A stretch of 64,000 nucleotides of DNA from CBDCYS01 sp965226245. Its GTDB lineage: Bacteria; Acidobacteriota; Terriglobia; Bryobacterales; UBA6623. Below are positions 42,782 through 51,527 of the stretch, piece after piece (the first letter of the stretch is position 1; each line of letters begins with the position of its first letter). The translations under genes were made by a program, and so were the position numbers. A model generated the notes under the pieces. It ran no database searches. It had not been told where the DNA came from and saw nothing but the letters and a program-made list of their open reading frames with translations. The DNA is taken from positions 2,976,001 through 3,040,000 of the forward strand of contig CBDDCL010000015.1 in the NCBI GenBank assembly GCA_965226245.1, in the 5' to 3' direction.

Positions 42782-43110
42782 CAGGTGGCAGAGTACTTTT
42801 CGTGGAAAGTGCCGCGGCACGGCGATGCAGTCTTTACCGACTTGGATGACGCAGAAGGGTTTTTGTTTAAGATGTATGCAGAAACGACTCCAGATCTTCT
42901 TCCAGCCGAGCGCCGGTCACGATGGCTCCGTGCGACCGGCCGTCAAGGAGTGATCGATTCGGATTCGTAGCGAGAAACTCCCCGGATCGCCGGCCATCCG
43001 GAAGCGATCCGGTATTGGCCTTCCAAACTGACCCACTACCTGAAAATCGGCGGCCTTATCGCGCCACGGGGCCGGGCGGCAGATGCTCCCTAAGTCCTCC
43101 TTCCCATAAA
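42782..43110. other. intergenic region with unplaced ORF fragment
   Basis: A plus-strand frame to a stop at 42970 reads 'VAEYFSWKVPRHGDAVFTDL' and 'DDAEGFLFKMYAETTPDLLP'; not recognised, possibly the tail of a gene cut by the element on its left. At 43024-43040 there is an inverted match to 37281-37297. Confidence 0.35.
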
Positions 43111-43112
43111 TA

Positions 43113-44355
43113 CGATGACGTATTGTGGGGTGGCTTCTTTGGTTTTGCCTCGGCTAGACTGGTCTTAACACGGAGACCAGTCGATGCCAAGAAAAAGCCC
43201 CTTCTCCATCAAGCTTACATCCGAAGAGCAACGAGTGCTGCAAGCGAGGGCCCGAAAGTATACCTCATCGTATCGAGACGTGATCCGGGCCAAGATCGTC
43301 TTGCTTGCCGCCCAAGACCTCTCCAATGACCAGATCGCTCGGCGCCTCGACACCCCCCGTCAGATCGTCAGCAAATGGCGCAAACGCTTCTTCCTCGACC
43401 GCCTGGCTGGTCTCGAAGAGCAGCCCCGCGGCGGTCGTCCGCCGACGTTTTCCCCCTCAGCTCGTCGTCGCCGTCAAAGCCCTCGCTTGTGAATTGCCCG
43501 CCCAGTCCGGCTTGCCGCTCTCCCGTTTCTCCGTCTCCGAGATTCGCCATGAGGTCCTGCGTCGAGGTCTGGTCGCCGACATCAGCGGCGCCACCCTCTG
43601 GCGCTGGCTCGACTCGGATGCGCTGCGCCCCTGGTACCACCGCAGCTGGATCTTCCCCCGCGACCCCGACTTCGCCGAAAAGGCCGCCCGCATCCTGGAT
43701 CTGTACGAAGGCCGTTGGCAGGGCAGTCCGTTGGGGGCAGACGATTTTGTTCTCTCCGCCGACGAAAAAACCAGCATCCAAGCGCGTCAGCGTAAGCATC
43801 GCGGCAAGCCGCCTGCCCCCGGCCGCTCGGCTCGCGTCGAGAATGAATACAAGCGCCTCGGTGCTTGGGCTTACCTGGCGGCTTGGGATGTTCATCGCGC
43901 CAAGCTGTTTGGCCGCTGCGAAACGAAAAACACCAGCGCCGGGGTCGATCGTCTGGTGGCGGAAGTGATGAGTCAGCCGCCCTACTGTTCGGCCCGGCGG
44001 ATTTTCTGGATCATGGACAACTGCTCGACTCATCGCGGCGACAAGGCCGCCGAGCGCTTGCGCACGCGCTGGCCCTCGGCGGTGCTGGTCCACACGCCGG
44101 TGCACGCGAGTTGGTTGAATCAGATCGAGATCTACTTCTCGATCCTGCAACGCAAGGCCCTCACCCCGAATGACTTCTCTTCGCTTGACGAACTCGAGGA
44201 GCGCCTCCTAGGTTTTCAGCAACACTACGAGCAAATCGCGACCCCTTTCCGGTGGACCTTCACGCGCCACGATCTCAAGCGCTGGCTGGCCAAGCTCGAT
44301 AACTCTAGCCTCACTCCTGCCGCTTAGGTTGATACCCTACAAACATACGTCACCG
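43113..44355 (+). mobile_element. IS630-family insertion sequence
   Basis: The ends CGATGACGTAT (left, 43113) and ATACGTCACCG (right, to 44355) are inverse copies with one mismatch. TA sits at 43111-43112 and 44356-44357, the expected IS630 target duplication. The right end lies inside the coding region of the S9 peptidase gene. Confidence 0.8.
43184..44327 (+). CDS. IS630-family transposase in two overlapping frames
   Basis: The first frame (43184-43492) encodes the HTH part: 'MPRKSPFSIKLTSEEQRVLQ' and 'NDQIARRLDTPRQIVSKWRK'. The second (open from 43305, used from about 43446) encodes 'LVVAVKALACELPAQSGLPL', the DDE domain with 'DDFVLSADEKTSIQARQRKH', 'IFWIMDNCSTHRGDKAAERL' and 'HASWLNQIEIYFSILQRKAL', and ends at 44327. 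The frames meet at a TTTTCCCCC run (43449-43457), but the required shift is +1 (or -2), not the common -1, so it is either programmed on this run or a one-base mutation. Confidence 0.8.
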
Positions 44356-46652
44356 TAATTCTGAGGCAGAGGACTAAGATACCGCGTCATCAGCCGGCGC
44401 AGATGCAGCATGGTGTTCCTGCCCTCGCGGATTGCGTGGGTGCGATTGGGGTAGGCCATCATGGCGAACGGCTTGTCGTGCCGGATAAGCTCGTTGATGA
44501 GCGCCGCGGTCCCCTGGTAGTGGCAGTTGTCGTCTCCGGTGCCGTGAATCAGCAGCAGGTTTCCCTCGAGCTGCCGTGCGAAATTGATCGGCGAGCCTTG
44601 CCTGAACCCTTCGACGTTGTCACTCGGCAAACCCATGTAGCGCTCCTGGTAGATCGTGTCGTAGTAGCGCTGGTTGGCGACGGGTGCGACGGCGATGGCG
44701 GTTTTATACAGATCGGGGTATTTGAAGATAGCGTTCAGGCTCATCGATCCGCCGCCGCTCCAGCCCCACACGCCGATGCGATGGGGGTCGATATAGGGCC
44801 TGTTTTTGAGAACCGCACTGAGGGCCGCTGCCTGGTCTTTGGGGGCCAGGATTCCGATATTGCGATAGATGAACTTGCGCCAGCCACGGCCCCGAGGCGC
44901 GGGCGTCCCGCGATTATCGAAGCTCATGATGAGGTAGCCTTGCTGCGCCAGCATGAGGTGCCAGGGATGGTGCCGCCTGCCCCAGCGGTCCAGCACCGTC
45001 CTTCCCGCGGGCTCGCCGTAGACGAAAACCAGCAAAGGGTACTTCTTGCCGGCATCGAAATCAGGCGGCTGGATACACCAGGCGTCCAGAAAAACGCCGT
45101 CCTCAATCTCGATGCGGAAGAATTCCGTTGACGGCATCTTCAGGGCTTGAAGCTTTTCGCGAAGTTCTTCGTTTCCCTCAAGCACACGGATCTGCTTGTG
45201 CGCCGGCAGGCTGACCAGCTCCGCCGCTGGCGGCGATTCGAATGTGGACCAGCGGTGGATGGCCCAGCGGGCGTCGGGTGATATTTGATACTCGTGTATT
45301 CCGCCTTGAGAGCCGGGGGTAATTCGCTCGAGGCGGGAACCGTCCAGCCGGGCACGGTAGAGGTACTGCTGCGTGGGGTTCTCAGGAGCAGCCAGAAAAT
45401 AAAGCCAGGCATTTCCTGCATCCGCCTTCTCGTCGGCCTTGGCATCGGCCCGTTCGGCCGGCGGGACATGGAGCAGCCGCATGACATCGAAATCACCCGG
45501 GGTCAGCAGCTTCGGATCTCCACCGGAACGGGGGACGGAATAAACGTGCCGCCACTGATCCCGCTCGCTGATCCAGGTGAAGCGTTCTCCATCCGCGAGC
45601 CACTTTAACTCGTCATGGACATCGAGCCAGGCTTCGTCCTTTTCGGTGAGGATGATTCGCACCTTGCCGCTTTGTGGATCGGCCAGCATGACGCGATTCT
45701 GATTCTGGAGGCGGTTCAGTTGCTGAAGAATGATCTCGCTGGGTCCTGATTGGGGTTCGGGGACCCAGTCCATCCTGGCAATGTAGTGGTTGCGAGGATC
45801 GCCGGGAACATCAAGCCACTGCGTCTCGCGGCTCTGAATATTCAAGACTCCGATGCGCGAAGCTGGGTTCTTCTCCCCCGCCTTGGGATACTTGATGCGT
45901 CTGGCTCGCGGGTAGAGCGAGTCTGTGTTGTTAAGCAGCGTAATCTCGCGAACCCCGGAGGTGTCGAGCTGCCAGTAGGCGATCGATTTTCCATCGGGGC
46001 TCCAGTGGAATCCGTCCCGCAGGCCCAGCTCTTCTTCATACACCCAGTCGAAGGTGCCGTTGATGATGTCCGGAGAATCTGTTTTCGTCAGAGCGATGAT
46101 GCTTTCGCCGTGGAGGTCTTCCAGGTAGATGTTCTTCTCGCGGACATAGGCGACCTGGCGGCCGCTGGGCGAGAACTTCGCGAACATCAGCGTCGAGGGC
46201 TGGGCGTCCCCGCCGAGCTGGCGCAACTCGTGGCTGGCGCGGTCGAGCACCCAATAGTCGCCGCGTGTCTTTTGACGCCAGACGCGCTGGGAGTTGGTGT
46301 AGATGAGAACACGCCCGGTGTCCTTCGAAAAGCGATAGCCGTCAATCGAGAGTGGCGCGGCATCGGGTGCCGGGACTAGGTGCAAGGCGGACACGAGAAC
46401 CTCGCGGCCACCGTTCTCCGGATCGTAACGAACGATGTCCTGGGCGTCCTCTGGATCTTTCGAATCCTCGAGCGTCGTGTACCCCGAGCCGTCCGGCATC
46501 CAGCGCGCCGTAAATTTCTCAGGCTCAAATTCCTTTTCTCCGTAGATGCGATCCAGGGTCAGAAGGGCCGCGTCTTGCACGGCCGCGGGCGACCAGCAGA
46601 TGCCGGTCAGTATCCCGAACAAGACGGCGAGTTGCCCGAGGGACCGCCGCAT
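44337..46652 (-). CDS. S9 family (dipeptidyl peptidase IV-like) serine peptidase
   Basis: 771 residues from the ATG at 46652, which begins a signal peptide ('MRRSLGQLAVLFGILTGICW'); the frame is open to 46802. A DPP-IV beta-propeller (~40-500; 'DGFHWSPDGKSIAYWQLDTS') precedes the alpha/beta hydrolase with the nucleophile in 'GVWGWSGGGSMSLNAIFKYP', Asp in 'LLLIHGTGDDNCHYQ' and His in 'MAYPNRTHAI'. It should remove N-terminal dipeptides in the periplasm. The last five residues (GDVCL) are encoded by the right end of the IS630 element, so the native C-terminus was cut by a few residues; the triad is intact and activity may survive. Confidence 0.88.
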   Translation of the reverse strand: MRRSLGQLAVLFGILTGICWSPAAVQDAALLTLDRIYGEKEFEPEKFTARWMPDGSGYTTLEDSKDPEDAQDIVRYDPENGGREVLVSALHLVPAPDAAPLSIDGYRFSKDTGRVLIYTNSQRVWRQKTRGDYWVLDRASHELRQLGGDAQPSTLMFAKFSPSGRQVAYVREKNIYLEDLHGESIIALTKTDSPDIINGTFDWVYEEELGLRDGFHWSPDGKSIAYWQLDTSGVREITLLNNTDSLYPRARRIKYPKAGEKNPASRIGVLNIQSRETQWLDVPGDPRNHYIARMDWVPEPQSGPSEIILQQLNRLQNQNRVMLADPQSGKVRIILTEKDEAWLDVHDELKWLADGERFTWISERDQWRHVYSVPRSGGDPKLLTPGDFDVMRLLHVPPAERADAKADEKADAGNAWLYFLAAPENPTQQYLYRARLDGSRLERITPGSQGGIHEYQISPDARWAIHRWSTFESPPAAELVSLPAHKQIRVLEGNEELREKLQALKMPSTEFFRIEIEDGVFLDAWCIQPPDFDAGKKYPLLVFVYGEPAGRTVLDRWGRRHHPWHLMLAQQGYLIMSFDNRGTPAPRGRGWRKFIYRNIGILAPKDQAAALSAVLKNRPYIDPHRIGVWGWSGGGSMSLNAIFKYPDLYKTAIAVAPVANQRYYDTIYQERYMGLPSDNVEGFRQGSPINFARQLEGNLLLIHGTGDDNCHYQGTAALINELIRHDKPFAMMAYPNRTHAIREGRNTMLHLRRLMTRYLSPLPQNYGDVCL

Positions 46653-46802
46653 CAACCACGTTGGAGGCTGATAATTCGCGAAAATTCGGACGGTCCGGGC
46701 CTTCGGCGGAGCCATTAGTCTTGTGGCCGAATATCGAATTGCCATGGTCAAACGAGTGGTCAATAAGCGATGGATTTGCAACACGGCGCCGCCGACTTCC
46801 AC

Positions 46803-47338
46803 GAACGGAAAGATACGAAGACTCTAGCTTAGCTAACTCTCAGGGGACAGCAGGAAACTGAATGTTCGCTCGCGAACCGGACAAGATCGGCTCGCTGAGC
46901 GAAGCGCCGGCCCGCATGAAAAACCCGCCGCTGGCCGGTTTGGGCCACGGGTTTTGCCGGCTCGAAGCGGGAGGCTGCCGGCAAGCCGATTTCGCTTTTC
47001 CCGGACGTCGCTCGAACATGCTCACTTATCAGCAAATTAAGTCTGCGCCGCCTTTGCGGCTCTTACTGAGTCTCGCAAAATAGAGTGACCGCACCAGTGA
47101 CCGGGCGGTGGAATAGAGGCATGTCCCGCTCACCTGCTCCCCGGTGAGATTTCGTCGCAGAACGGTCTTCTTTTTTGACTCATGTTATCACTCTATTTTG
47201 CGAGATTCAGTAGAACAAGTCTTTTCGTGTTTGTTCCGGTTTTGAAAAAAACGCGGCCGGAACAACTATTTCGCACCGTCCTGGGATACGATCCCGTTAT
47301 CGAGAAGTTCACACTCACTTGTTCATTTTGGAGGAAAA
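46803..47338. other. intergenic region
   Basis: No supported gene. It holds the MITE-like element at 47065-47211. The part at 46860-47060 has open frames on both strands, but none has convincing content. Confidence 0.4.
47065..47211. repeat. MITE-like element with 24-bp terminal inverted repeats
   Basis: actgagtctcgcaaaatag plus agtga (47065-47088) is the inverse complement of 47188-47211 with one mismatch. The 147-bp element has no ORF. The ends resemble insertion-sequence termini, so it is probably mobilised by a transposase encoded elsewhere. Confidence 0.6.
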
Positions 47339-47473
47339 ATGCTAAAACAATTCGTCGTAATGATCACGATTCTCACCAAACTCGCAGTGGTGTCACTTGG
47401 CGCCAACGCAGTGGTCCCGACAGAACTTGGTCCAGAGCCCGGCTGCTTCCCCGGCGACCCTTGCGACTCCTAG
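47339..47473 (+). CDS. small exported-looking peptide (44 residues)
   Basis: GGAGG (47330-47334) stands 4 nt before the ATG. The product has a basic/hydrophobic leader 'MLKQFVVMITILTKLAVVSL' with 'GANA', a possible signal-peptidase site, then a short acidic, Pro/Gly-rich tail 'VVPTELGPEPGCFPGDPCDS' with two cysteines. A hairpin 13 nt after the stop may terminate the transcript. The gene stands alone beside a MITE-like element. A secreted disulfide-bonded peptide or a peptide precursor are both possible; nothing identifies it further. Confidence 0.45.
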   Translation: MLKQFVVMITILTKLAVVSLGANAVVPTELGPEPGCFPGDPCDS

Positions 47474-47485
47474 TATTCGAATAAG

Positions 47486-47507
47486 AGCGCGCTTCTAAAG
47501 GCGCGCT
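47486..47507 (+). terminator. possible terminator after the 44-residue peptide gene
   Basis: AGCGCGC (47486-47492) pairs with GCGCGCT (47501-47507) around an 8-nt loop, followed by the weak T-tract TCTT. Confidence 0.45.
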
Positions 47508-47684
47508 TCTTAATGATAGAAGCGCCGGAGGCTCTCGAGTGGCAGGTCTCCGGCGAGGCTGGATTGTCACGCGGCAGCAAGGCGATCCGAGTCTTGCTAG
47601 TCAGAACGGCTAGAATTCGCCTCACTGACGGCGGGGCGTAGCCCCGCCTTTCGGCGGCGGCTATGCCCCAACGTAGTGTGGGGA
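47508..47684. other. intergenic hairpins
   Basis: cgccggag ... ctccggcg (about 47529-47561) and ggcggggc gta gccccgcc (about 47631-47649) can form hairpins between the peptide gene and the convergent acyltransferase. The second probably serves as a terminator or REP. Confidence 0.4.
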
Positions 47685-48635
47685 TCAAGCACCCGCCGGT
47701 GACCCCGGCGACCGGTCGCCATACAGCGGGCGCTCCCCGGCTGGACGCGTTTTCCATCTTCGGTGGATCCAAAGCCATTGTTCGGGGTGCTCGCGGATCA
47801 CCTGCTCGAGCATACCCTGGCAACGTTGCGTGTTCGAGAGAAGATCCCGCTCCGCATCTCCAGTGGAGACCATTTCGAGCACCGGGTAAAACTTCAGCAC
47901 ATAGCGCTGCTCGGCTGGGTTCCACAGCGCAAAGCCCGGAATGACCGGCGCCCCAGTGCGCATGGCAATCTTAGCGAGTCCGTCGGTCACGCTGGCTGGA
48001 ATACCGAAGAAGTCGACGAACAGAGCGTCATCACCGCTGACATTCTGATCGATGAGGATACCGACGGCCTCGTTGTCGCGCAGCGCTTGGAGCAGCGATC
48101 GCCCGAAGTCCTGCTTGCGGATGGTGCGGTTTCCGCACAGCGTCCGGTAGCGGTCCACCAGACGGTCTAGAAACGGATTGTCGAGGGTTCTCACCATCAC
48201 GTGCATGGGATGACCGAACAGCGCGTGGGAGACCGCGCTGAGCTCCCAGTTGCCCAGGTGGGCCGTCATGAAAAGTACGCCCCTGCCCCCCCGCAGAGCC
48301 TGCTCGAAGTGCTCGAAGCCGTCGTAGTCGATCCATTCTCGAACATTCGTGGCATTGAGGCGGGGCATTCTCGCCAGCGAAAGCAAGACTCGTCCCAGGC
48401 TGTCATAGACTCCCCGGATAATCTCGCCGCGCCGCCGGTCGCTGACATCGGGCAGCGCCATCTCAAGATTCCGATGGGCTACGCGGCGCCAGTGAGGCGT
48501 CAAATAGTAGGTCAGTCGCAGAACCGCCGCGGACAGCCGCCGTGCCGTCGACAGCGGCAGCCATTCGACCGCCTTGAGAAGCGGCCAGGCCAGCGCGTAC
48601 TCGCCGGCGTTTCGGAACCGTCCGTGCTTCGCCAT
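47685..48635 (-). CDS. LpxL/HtrB-type lysophospholipid or lipid A acyltransferase
   Basis: 316 residues. The catalytic HX4E/D-type motif is in 'VLFMTAHLGNWELSAVSHAL' (His-x4-Glu), followed by 'RTLCGNRTIRKQDFGRSLLQ', 'AVGILIDQNVSGDDALFVDF' and 'EQWLWIHRRWKTRP', the pattern of the HtrB/MsbB family. It transfers a secondary acyl chain to a lipid A precursor at the inner face of the cytoplasmic membrane. An N-terminal hydrophobic/basic stretch (~10-45) anchors it. It is single on its strand. Confidence 0.88.
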   Translation of the reverse strand: MAKHGRFRNAGEYALAWPLLKAVEWLPLSTARRLSAAVLRLTYYLTPHWRRVAHRNLEMALPDVSDRRRGEIIRGVYDSLGRVLLSLARMPRLNATNVREWIDYDGFEHFEQALRGGRGVLFMTAHLGNWELSAVSHALFGHPMHVMVRTLDNPFLDRLVDRYRTLCGNRTIRKQDFGRSLLQALRDNEAVGILIDQNVSGDDALFVDFFGIPASVTDGLAKIAMRTGAPVIPGFALWNPAEQRYVLKFYPVLEMVSTGDAERDLLSNTQRCQGMLEQVIREHPEQWLWIHRRWKTRPAGERPLYGDRSPGSPAGA

Positions 48636-48849
48636 CGAAACACCGGCGCGAGTGAGGAATAGGCCCCGCAGCGCGGCTCCTGAACTGTCGCCGGTCTTTA
48701 CAGGTTAGCGCCGACCGCGCATGGCGGGCACGAGAGAGGGGTTGAGACTGCGTCTGGACGTGGTCGGGATTTGCCGGTGCTCATACTGTCCCGGGGCGTC
48801 AGCCCAAGGGAGGATGTCCGATAGTTCGTAGAAAGTAGCGACTCTCCAG

Positions 48850-48887
48850 TCCGAGCCGTTAGGCTCGGAGTGATGTTTTATTTTTTT
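48850..48887 (+). terminator. intrinsic terminator upstream of the IS256 transposase
   Basis: tccgagcc (48850-48857), loop gtta, ggctcgga (48862-48869), then a T-rich run to 48887. It would stop transcripts entering the element from outside, limiting transposase expression. Confidence 0.6.
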
Positions 48888-48903
48888 AAAAAGGAGAGTC
48901 GCT

Positions 48904-50193
48904 ATGAAGAAACGATACCAGATCGACCGCGAACAAGCCGTTCGCCAATTCCACAAGCAAGCCGAAGAATCCGGGCAAGAACTGCAACTGCACTTGCCGC
49001 TCAAAGAAGTCGCCGCCGCCCTGCAGCAAAGTGTCGGTGAGTTGATGCGCCAGGCAGGGCTGGATCTGATGCAGCTCATCATGGACAACGAAGTGCGCCA
49101 GCTCGCTGGCGAGCACTACCAGCGGCGCCAAGCCGAGCAGCCCTACCGCTGGGGCCGCGAGAAAGGCTTCCTCGTCGTGGATGGACAGAAGGTCCCCATT
49201 CAGCGTCCGCGGCTGCGCAGCGACGACGGTCACGAACAACCCTTGGGCAGCTATGAATTGTTCCGCCGCTGCGAGCCGCTCGACGACGCCGTTTGGGACA
49301 AGCTCATGCTGGGGCTCTCGACGCGGAATTACTCCCAAGCCGTGCGGGAGTTTGCCGCCGCCTATGGCATCGAAAAGTCAGCGGTGAGTGAGCGTTTCGT
49401 GCGCACTAGCCGCGAGAAATTGCAGGCACTTTTAGAACGCCCTCTCGACAAACTCAAACTCTGCGCCATCTACATCGACGGCATTGAGTTCAAGGGCCAG
49501 CACCTGGTCGCGGCGCTGGGAGTCGCTATAGACGGGTCGAAAACGGTTTTGGGGCTGCGGCAGGGAGCGAGCGAGAACACCACGGTGGTCGGCGAATTAC
49601 TGCAGGATTTGGCCGGGCGCGGCGTCGATTTCTCGGCGCCGATGCTCTATGTGCTCGACGGCGCGAAGGCGCTCACCAAGGCGGTCCGCAAGCAGGCGGG
49701 CAAGACGGCGCTGATCCAGCGCTGTCAAATGCACAAGCGCCGCAATGTGAGCGGTCATTTGCCGCAGCAATACCGCGAATCGGTGGACCGCAAGATGGCG
49801 AACGCTTATGCCATGTCGAGCTATGAGGATGCCAACACGGCCTTGGAGAAGCTGCATCGCGAGTTGCTGGAGTTGAACCCGTCGGCGGCGCGGTCGCTCG
49901 AAGAAGGGAGGGAGCAAACGCTGACGGTGCACCGCCTCGGACTCGACGATTTGTTGCGCTGTACGCTGGCGACGACGAACCCGATCGAGTCGGCCTTCTC
50001 GGTGGTGGACCGCGTCTGCGGCCGGGTGAAGCGCTGGCGGGGAGGCGATCAACGCGAGCGCTGGGTGGGAGCGGGTCTGTGGCTGGCGGAGAAAAGCTTC
50101 CGGCGCGTCAAGGGCTACCGCCACTTGCCAAAATTACTCGACCAGCTCGGCAGACTGTCGCCGCCGCCACCGGCCCAGGCCCAAGCGGCGTAA
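48904..50193 (+). CDS. IS256-family (Transposase_mut) transposase
   Basis: 429 residues, AAGGAG 7 nt before the ATG. The catalytic DDE set is spread over 'LCAIYIDGIEFKGQHLVAAL' (first Asp), 'PMLYVLDGAKALTKAVRKQA' (second Asp) and 'TTNPIESAFSVVDRVCGRVK' (Glu), as in the Mutator/IS256 superfamily. The N-terminal half carries the helical DNA-binding region. The product is the same, residue for residue, as the part of copy 2 visible at the right edge. Confidence 0.93.
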   Translation: MKKRYQIDREQAVRQFHKQAEESGQELQLHLPLKEVAAALQQSVGELMRQAGLDLMQLIMDNEVRQLAGEHYQRRQAEQPYRWGREKGFLVVDGQKVPIQRPRLRSDDGHEQPLGSYELFRRCEPLDDAVWDKLMLGLSTRNYSQAVREFAAAYGIEKSAVSERFVRTSREKLQALLERPLDKLKLCAIYIDGIEFKGQHLVAALGVAIDGSKTVLGLRQGASENTTVVGELLQDLAGRGVDFSAPMLYVLDGAKALTKAVRKQAGKTALIQRCQMHKRRNVSGHLPQQYRESVDRKMANAYAMSSYEDANTALEKLHRELLELNPSAARSLEEGREQTLTVHRLGLDDLLRCTLATTNPIESAFSVVDRVCGRVKRWRGGDQRERWVGAGLWLAEKSFRRVKGYRHLPKLLDQLGRLSPPPPAQAQAA

Positions 50194-50243
50194 ACTACAA
50201 GTTCTGGAGAGCCGCGCGTTTCAACGGAATTCTGGACATGCTC

Positions 50244-50324
50244 GTTCGCGCCGGGTAGTTCTTCGACGAACCCGATGTACCCCTTGGGAACGCGCCGGAA
50301 AACAGCCGTCAATTCAAGTTCCAT
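50244..50324 (-). pseudogene. HicB-like antitoxin, 5' fragment cut by IS256
   Basis: From the ATG at 50324 (GGAGG 7 nt upstream) 27 codons read 'MELELTAVFRRVPKGYIGFV' then 'EELPGAN', the start of HicB-type antitoxins ('VEELPGA' is the family motif). The frame then enters the right end of IS256 copy 1. The first 8 bp outside the IS, gttcgcgc, are the codons for GAN read in reverse. The missing half is predicted beyond the right edge of the window (see findings). Confidence 0.7.
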
Positions 50325-50459
50325 CAGTGGGCCTCCAAACCTATAGTACCTTGGTTGACGAGCCTGCCTAACCAAGGCATGCACCCGGCCGCCCAAGAAC
50401 CGGAGGGGAGATGAGGGCGCCAAGCCACACGACTCCCCAACTTCCCCAACCGCGTTCGG

Positions 50460-51392
50460 CTAGAACTGATAGGAAACGCCCGTGGCGAACTGGTTGCGCG
50501 CCTTCAAATCCACTCCCGGCATGATGTGGCCGGCTGCCTGAGCAACACCGAAATCGACGTTGAGATTCAGCCGCTCCGGCGCCGGGATGATGCGGACAAA
50601 ATAGGTCAGCGCCGTCGGCACGGTCGCTCCCGGCAGCTCTTCGAGAAAATGAGGTTGCTGGGCAAACTCCGAACCAGCGATCAAGGTGCTGCCCGCCGGT
50701 CCCTTGAACACAAAGGCGGCGGCGCCGAAGAGCCTTCCTTGCCAGGCGGTGGCGTTGCCTGCAATACCCATGACGGCCGCGTTCGTGGCCTTGAGGCCGA
50801 AATTCACCAGGAAGGGCAACCCTTGGACCTGGGTGACGGTCTTGGTGGCGACCACGTAGAGATCCCCGTTCGAGGTGTCCTGGCCTTGGATGACCCCGCC
50901 CACGTGGCGCACCTGAGTGCGGGCGACAAACCCAGAAGAAATAGCGGGCATATATTTTTTCTTGCCGGCGTTTTCCCCCAGCAGATTCACCTTCCCGTGA
51001 ACCGTGTTAAACCCGCCCTCAAACAAAGGACTAAGACCCGGCGTGCTGCCGCTCAGGTTCGAGGAACGCGTGTAGCCGAACTCCGCTCTTTTGAGAAAAC
51101 CAACGGTCACCGAGGATTGAATGAGACCTCCGATGACACTGCCGGCATCCAGATAGTGGAAGCTTGCCTGGGGCCTTCCCATGCCCCAGGCGGGCGAAGC
51201 GCTGGTGTAGGCGAAAGGAGTGATAAAGGCTCCCGTCTGCCCTTCCCAGTTCAATCCCTGCGCCCGCGCGCCGGGAACCAAAGCAGCAAACAACATCAAT
51301 CCCGCCGCCGCTGCAGCCGCAACGGGCAGGGAGCGCGCGCTAGTCTGATGAAACCCGCGGAACACCCGCTGCAAAAACCAATGGCGATACAC
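50460..51392 (-). CDS. exported beta-barrel-like outer-membrane protein
   Basis: 310 residues from the GTG at 51392, which has GGGAGG 6 nt upstream; a longer frame to 51473 lacks any such site. A signal peptide ends 'VPGARAQ'. The mature part is rich in alternating strands ('GFVARTQVRHVGG', 'GDLYVVATKTVTQVQGLPFL', 'LTYFVRIIPAPERLNLNVDF') and finishes with 'ARNQFATGVSYQF', a terminal Phe as needed for BAM-dependent insertion. It may belong to the DUF3034-like barrels; the role is unknown. Confidence 0.6.
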   Translation of the reverse strand: MYRHWFLQRVFRGFHQTSARSLPVAAAAAAGLMLFAALVPGARAQGLNWEGQTGAFITPFAYTSASPAWGMGRPQASFHYLDAGSVIGGLIQSSVTVGFLKRAEFGYTRSSNLSGSTPGLSPLFEGGFNTVHGKVNLLGENAGKKKYMPAISSGFVARTQVRHVGGVIQGQDTSNGDLYVVATKTVTQVQGLPFLVNFGLKATNAAVMGIAGNATAWQGRLFGAAAFVFKGPAGSTLIAGSEFAQQPHFLEELPGATVPTALTYFVRIIPAPERLNLNVDFGVAQAAGHIMPGVDLKARNQFATGVSYQF

Positions 51393-51527
51393 AAGAATCC
51401 TCCCAATCGGTAGACCCGACGTACTTGGGTCCCTTCTAGGCGGGTCCCAAGCATTGGATTGTTTATCGGCCAAGTTTTTGGCAGTTCGATGGAAAAAATG
51501 CTTTGCCGGCGAGGATCAGCGGCAAGC

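Larger units (their letters stand above)
48810..50243 (+). mobile_element. IS256-family insertion sequence, copy 1
   Basis: Ends: gaggatgtcc (48810-48819) and ggacatgctc (50234-50243), continuing as imperfect inverted repeats of ~37 bp to ctctccag on each side. The bases before it, gcccaagg (48802-48809), are not repeated on its right (gttcgcgc, 50244-50251). They are repeated beside the other copy (62711-62718), which points to recombination between the copies. Confidence 0.88.
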
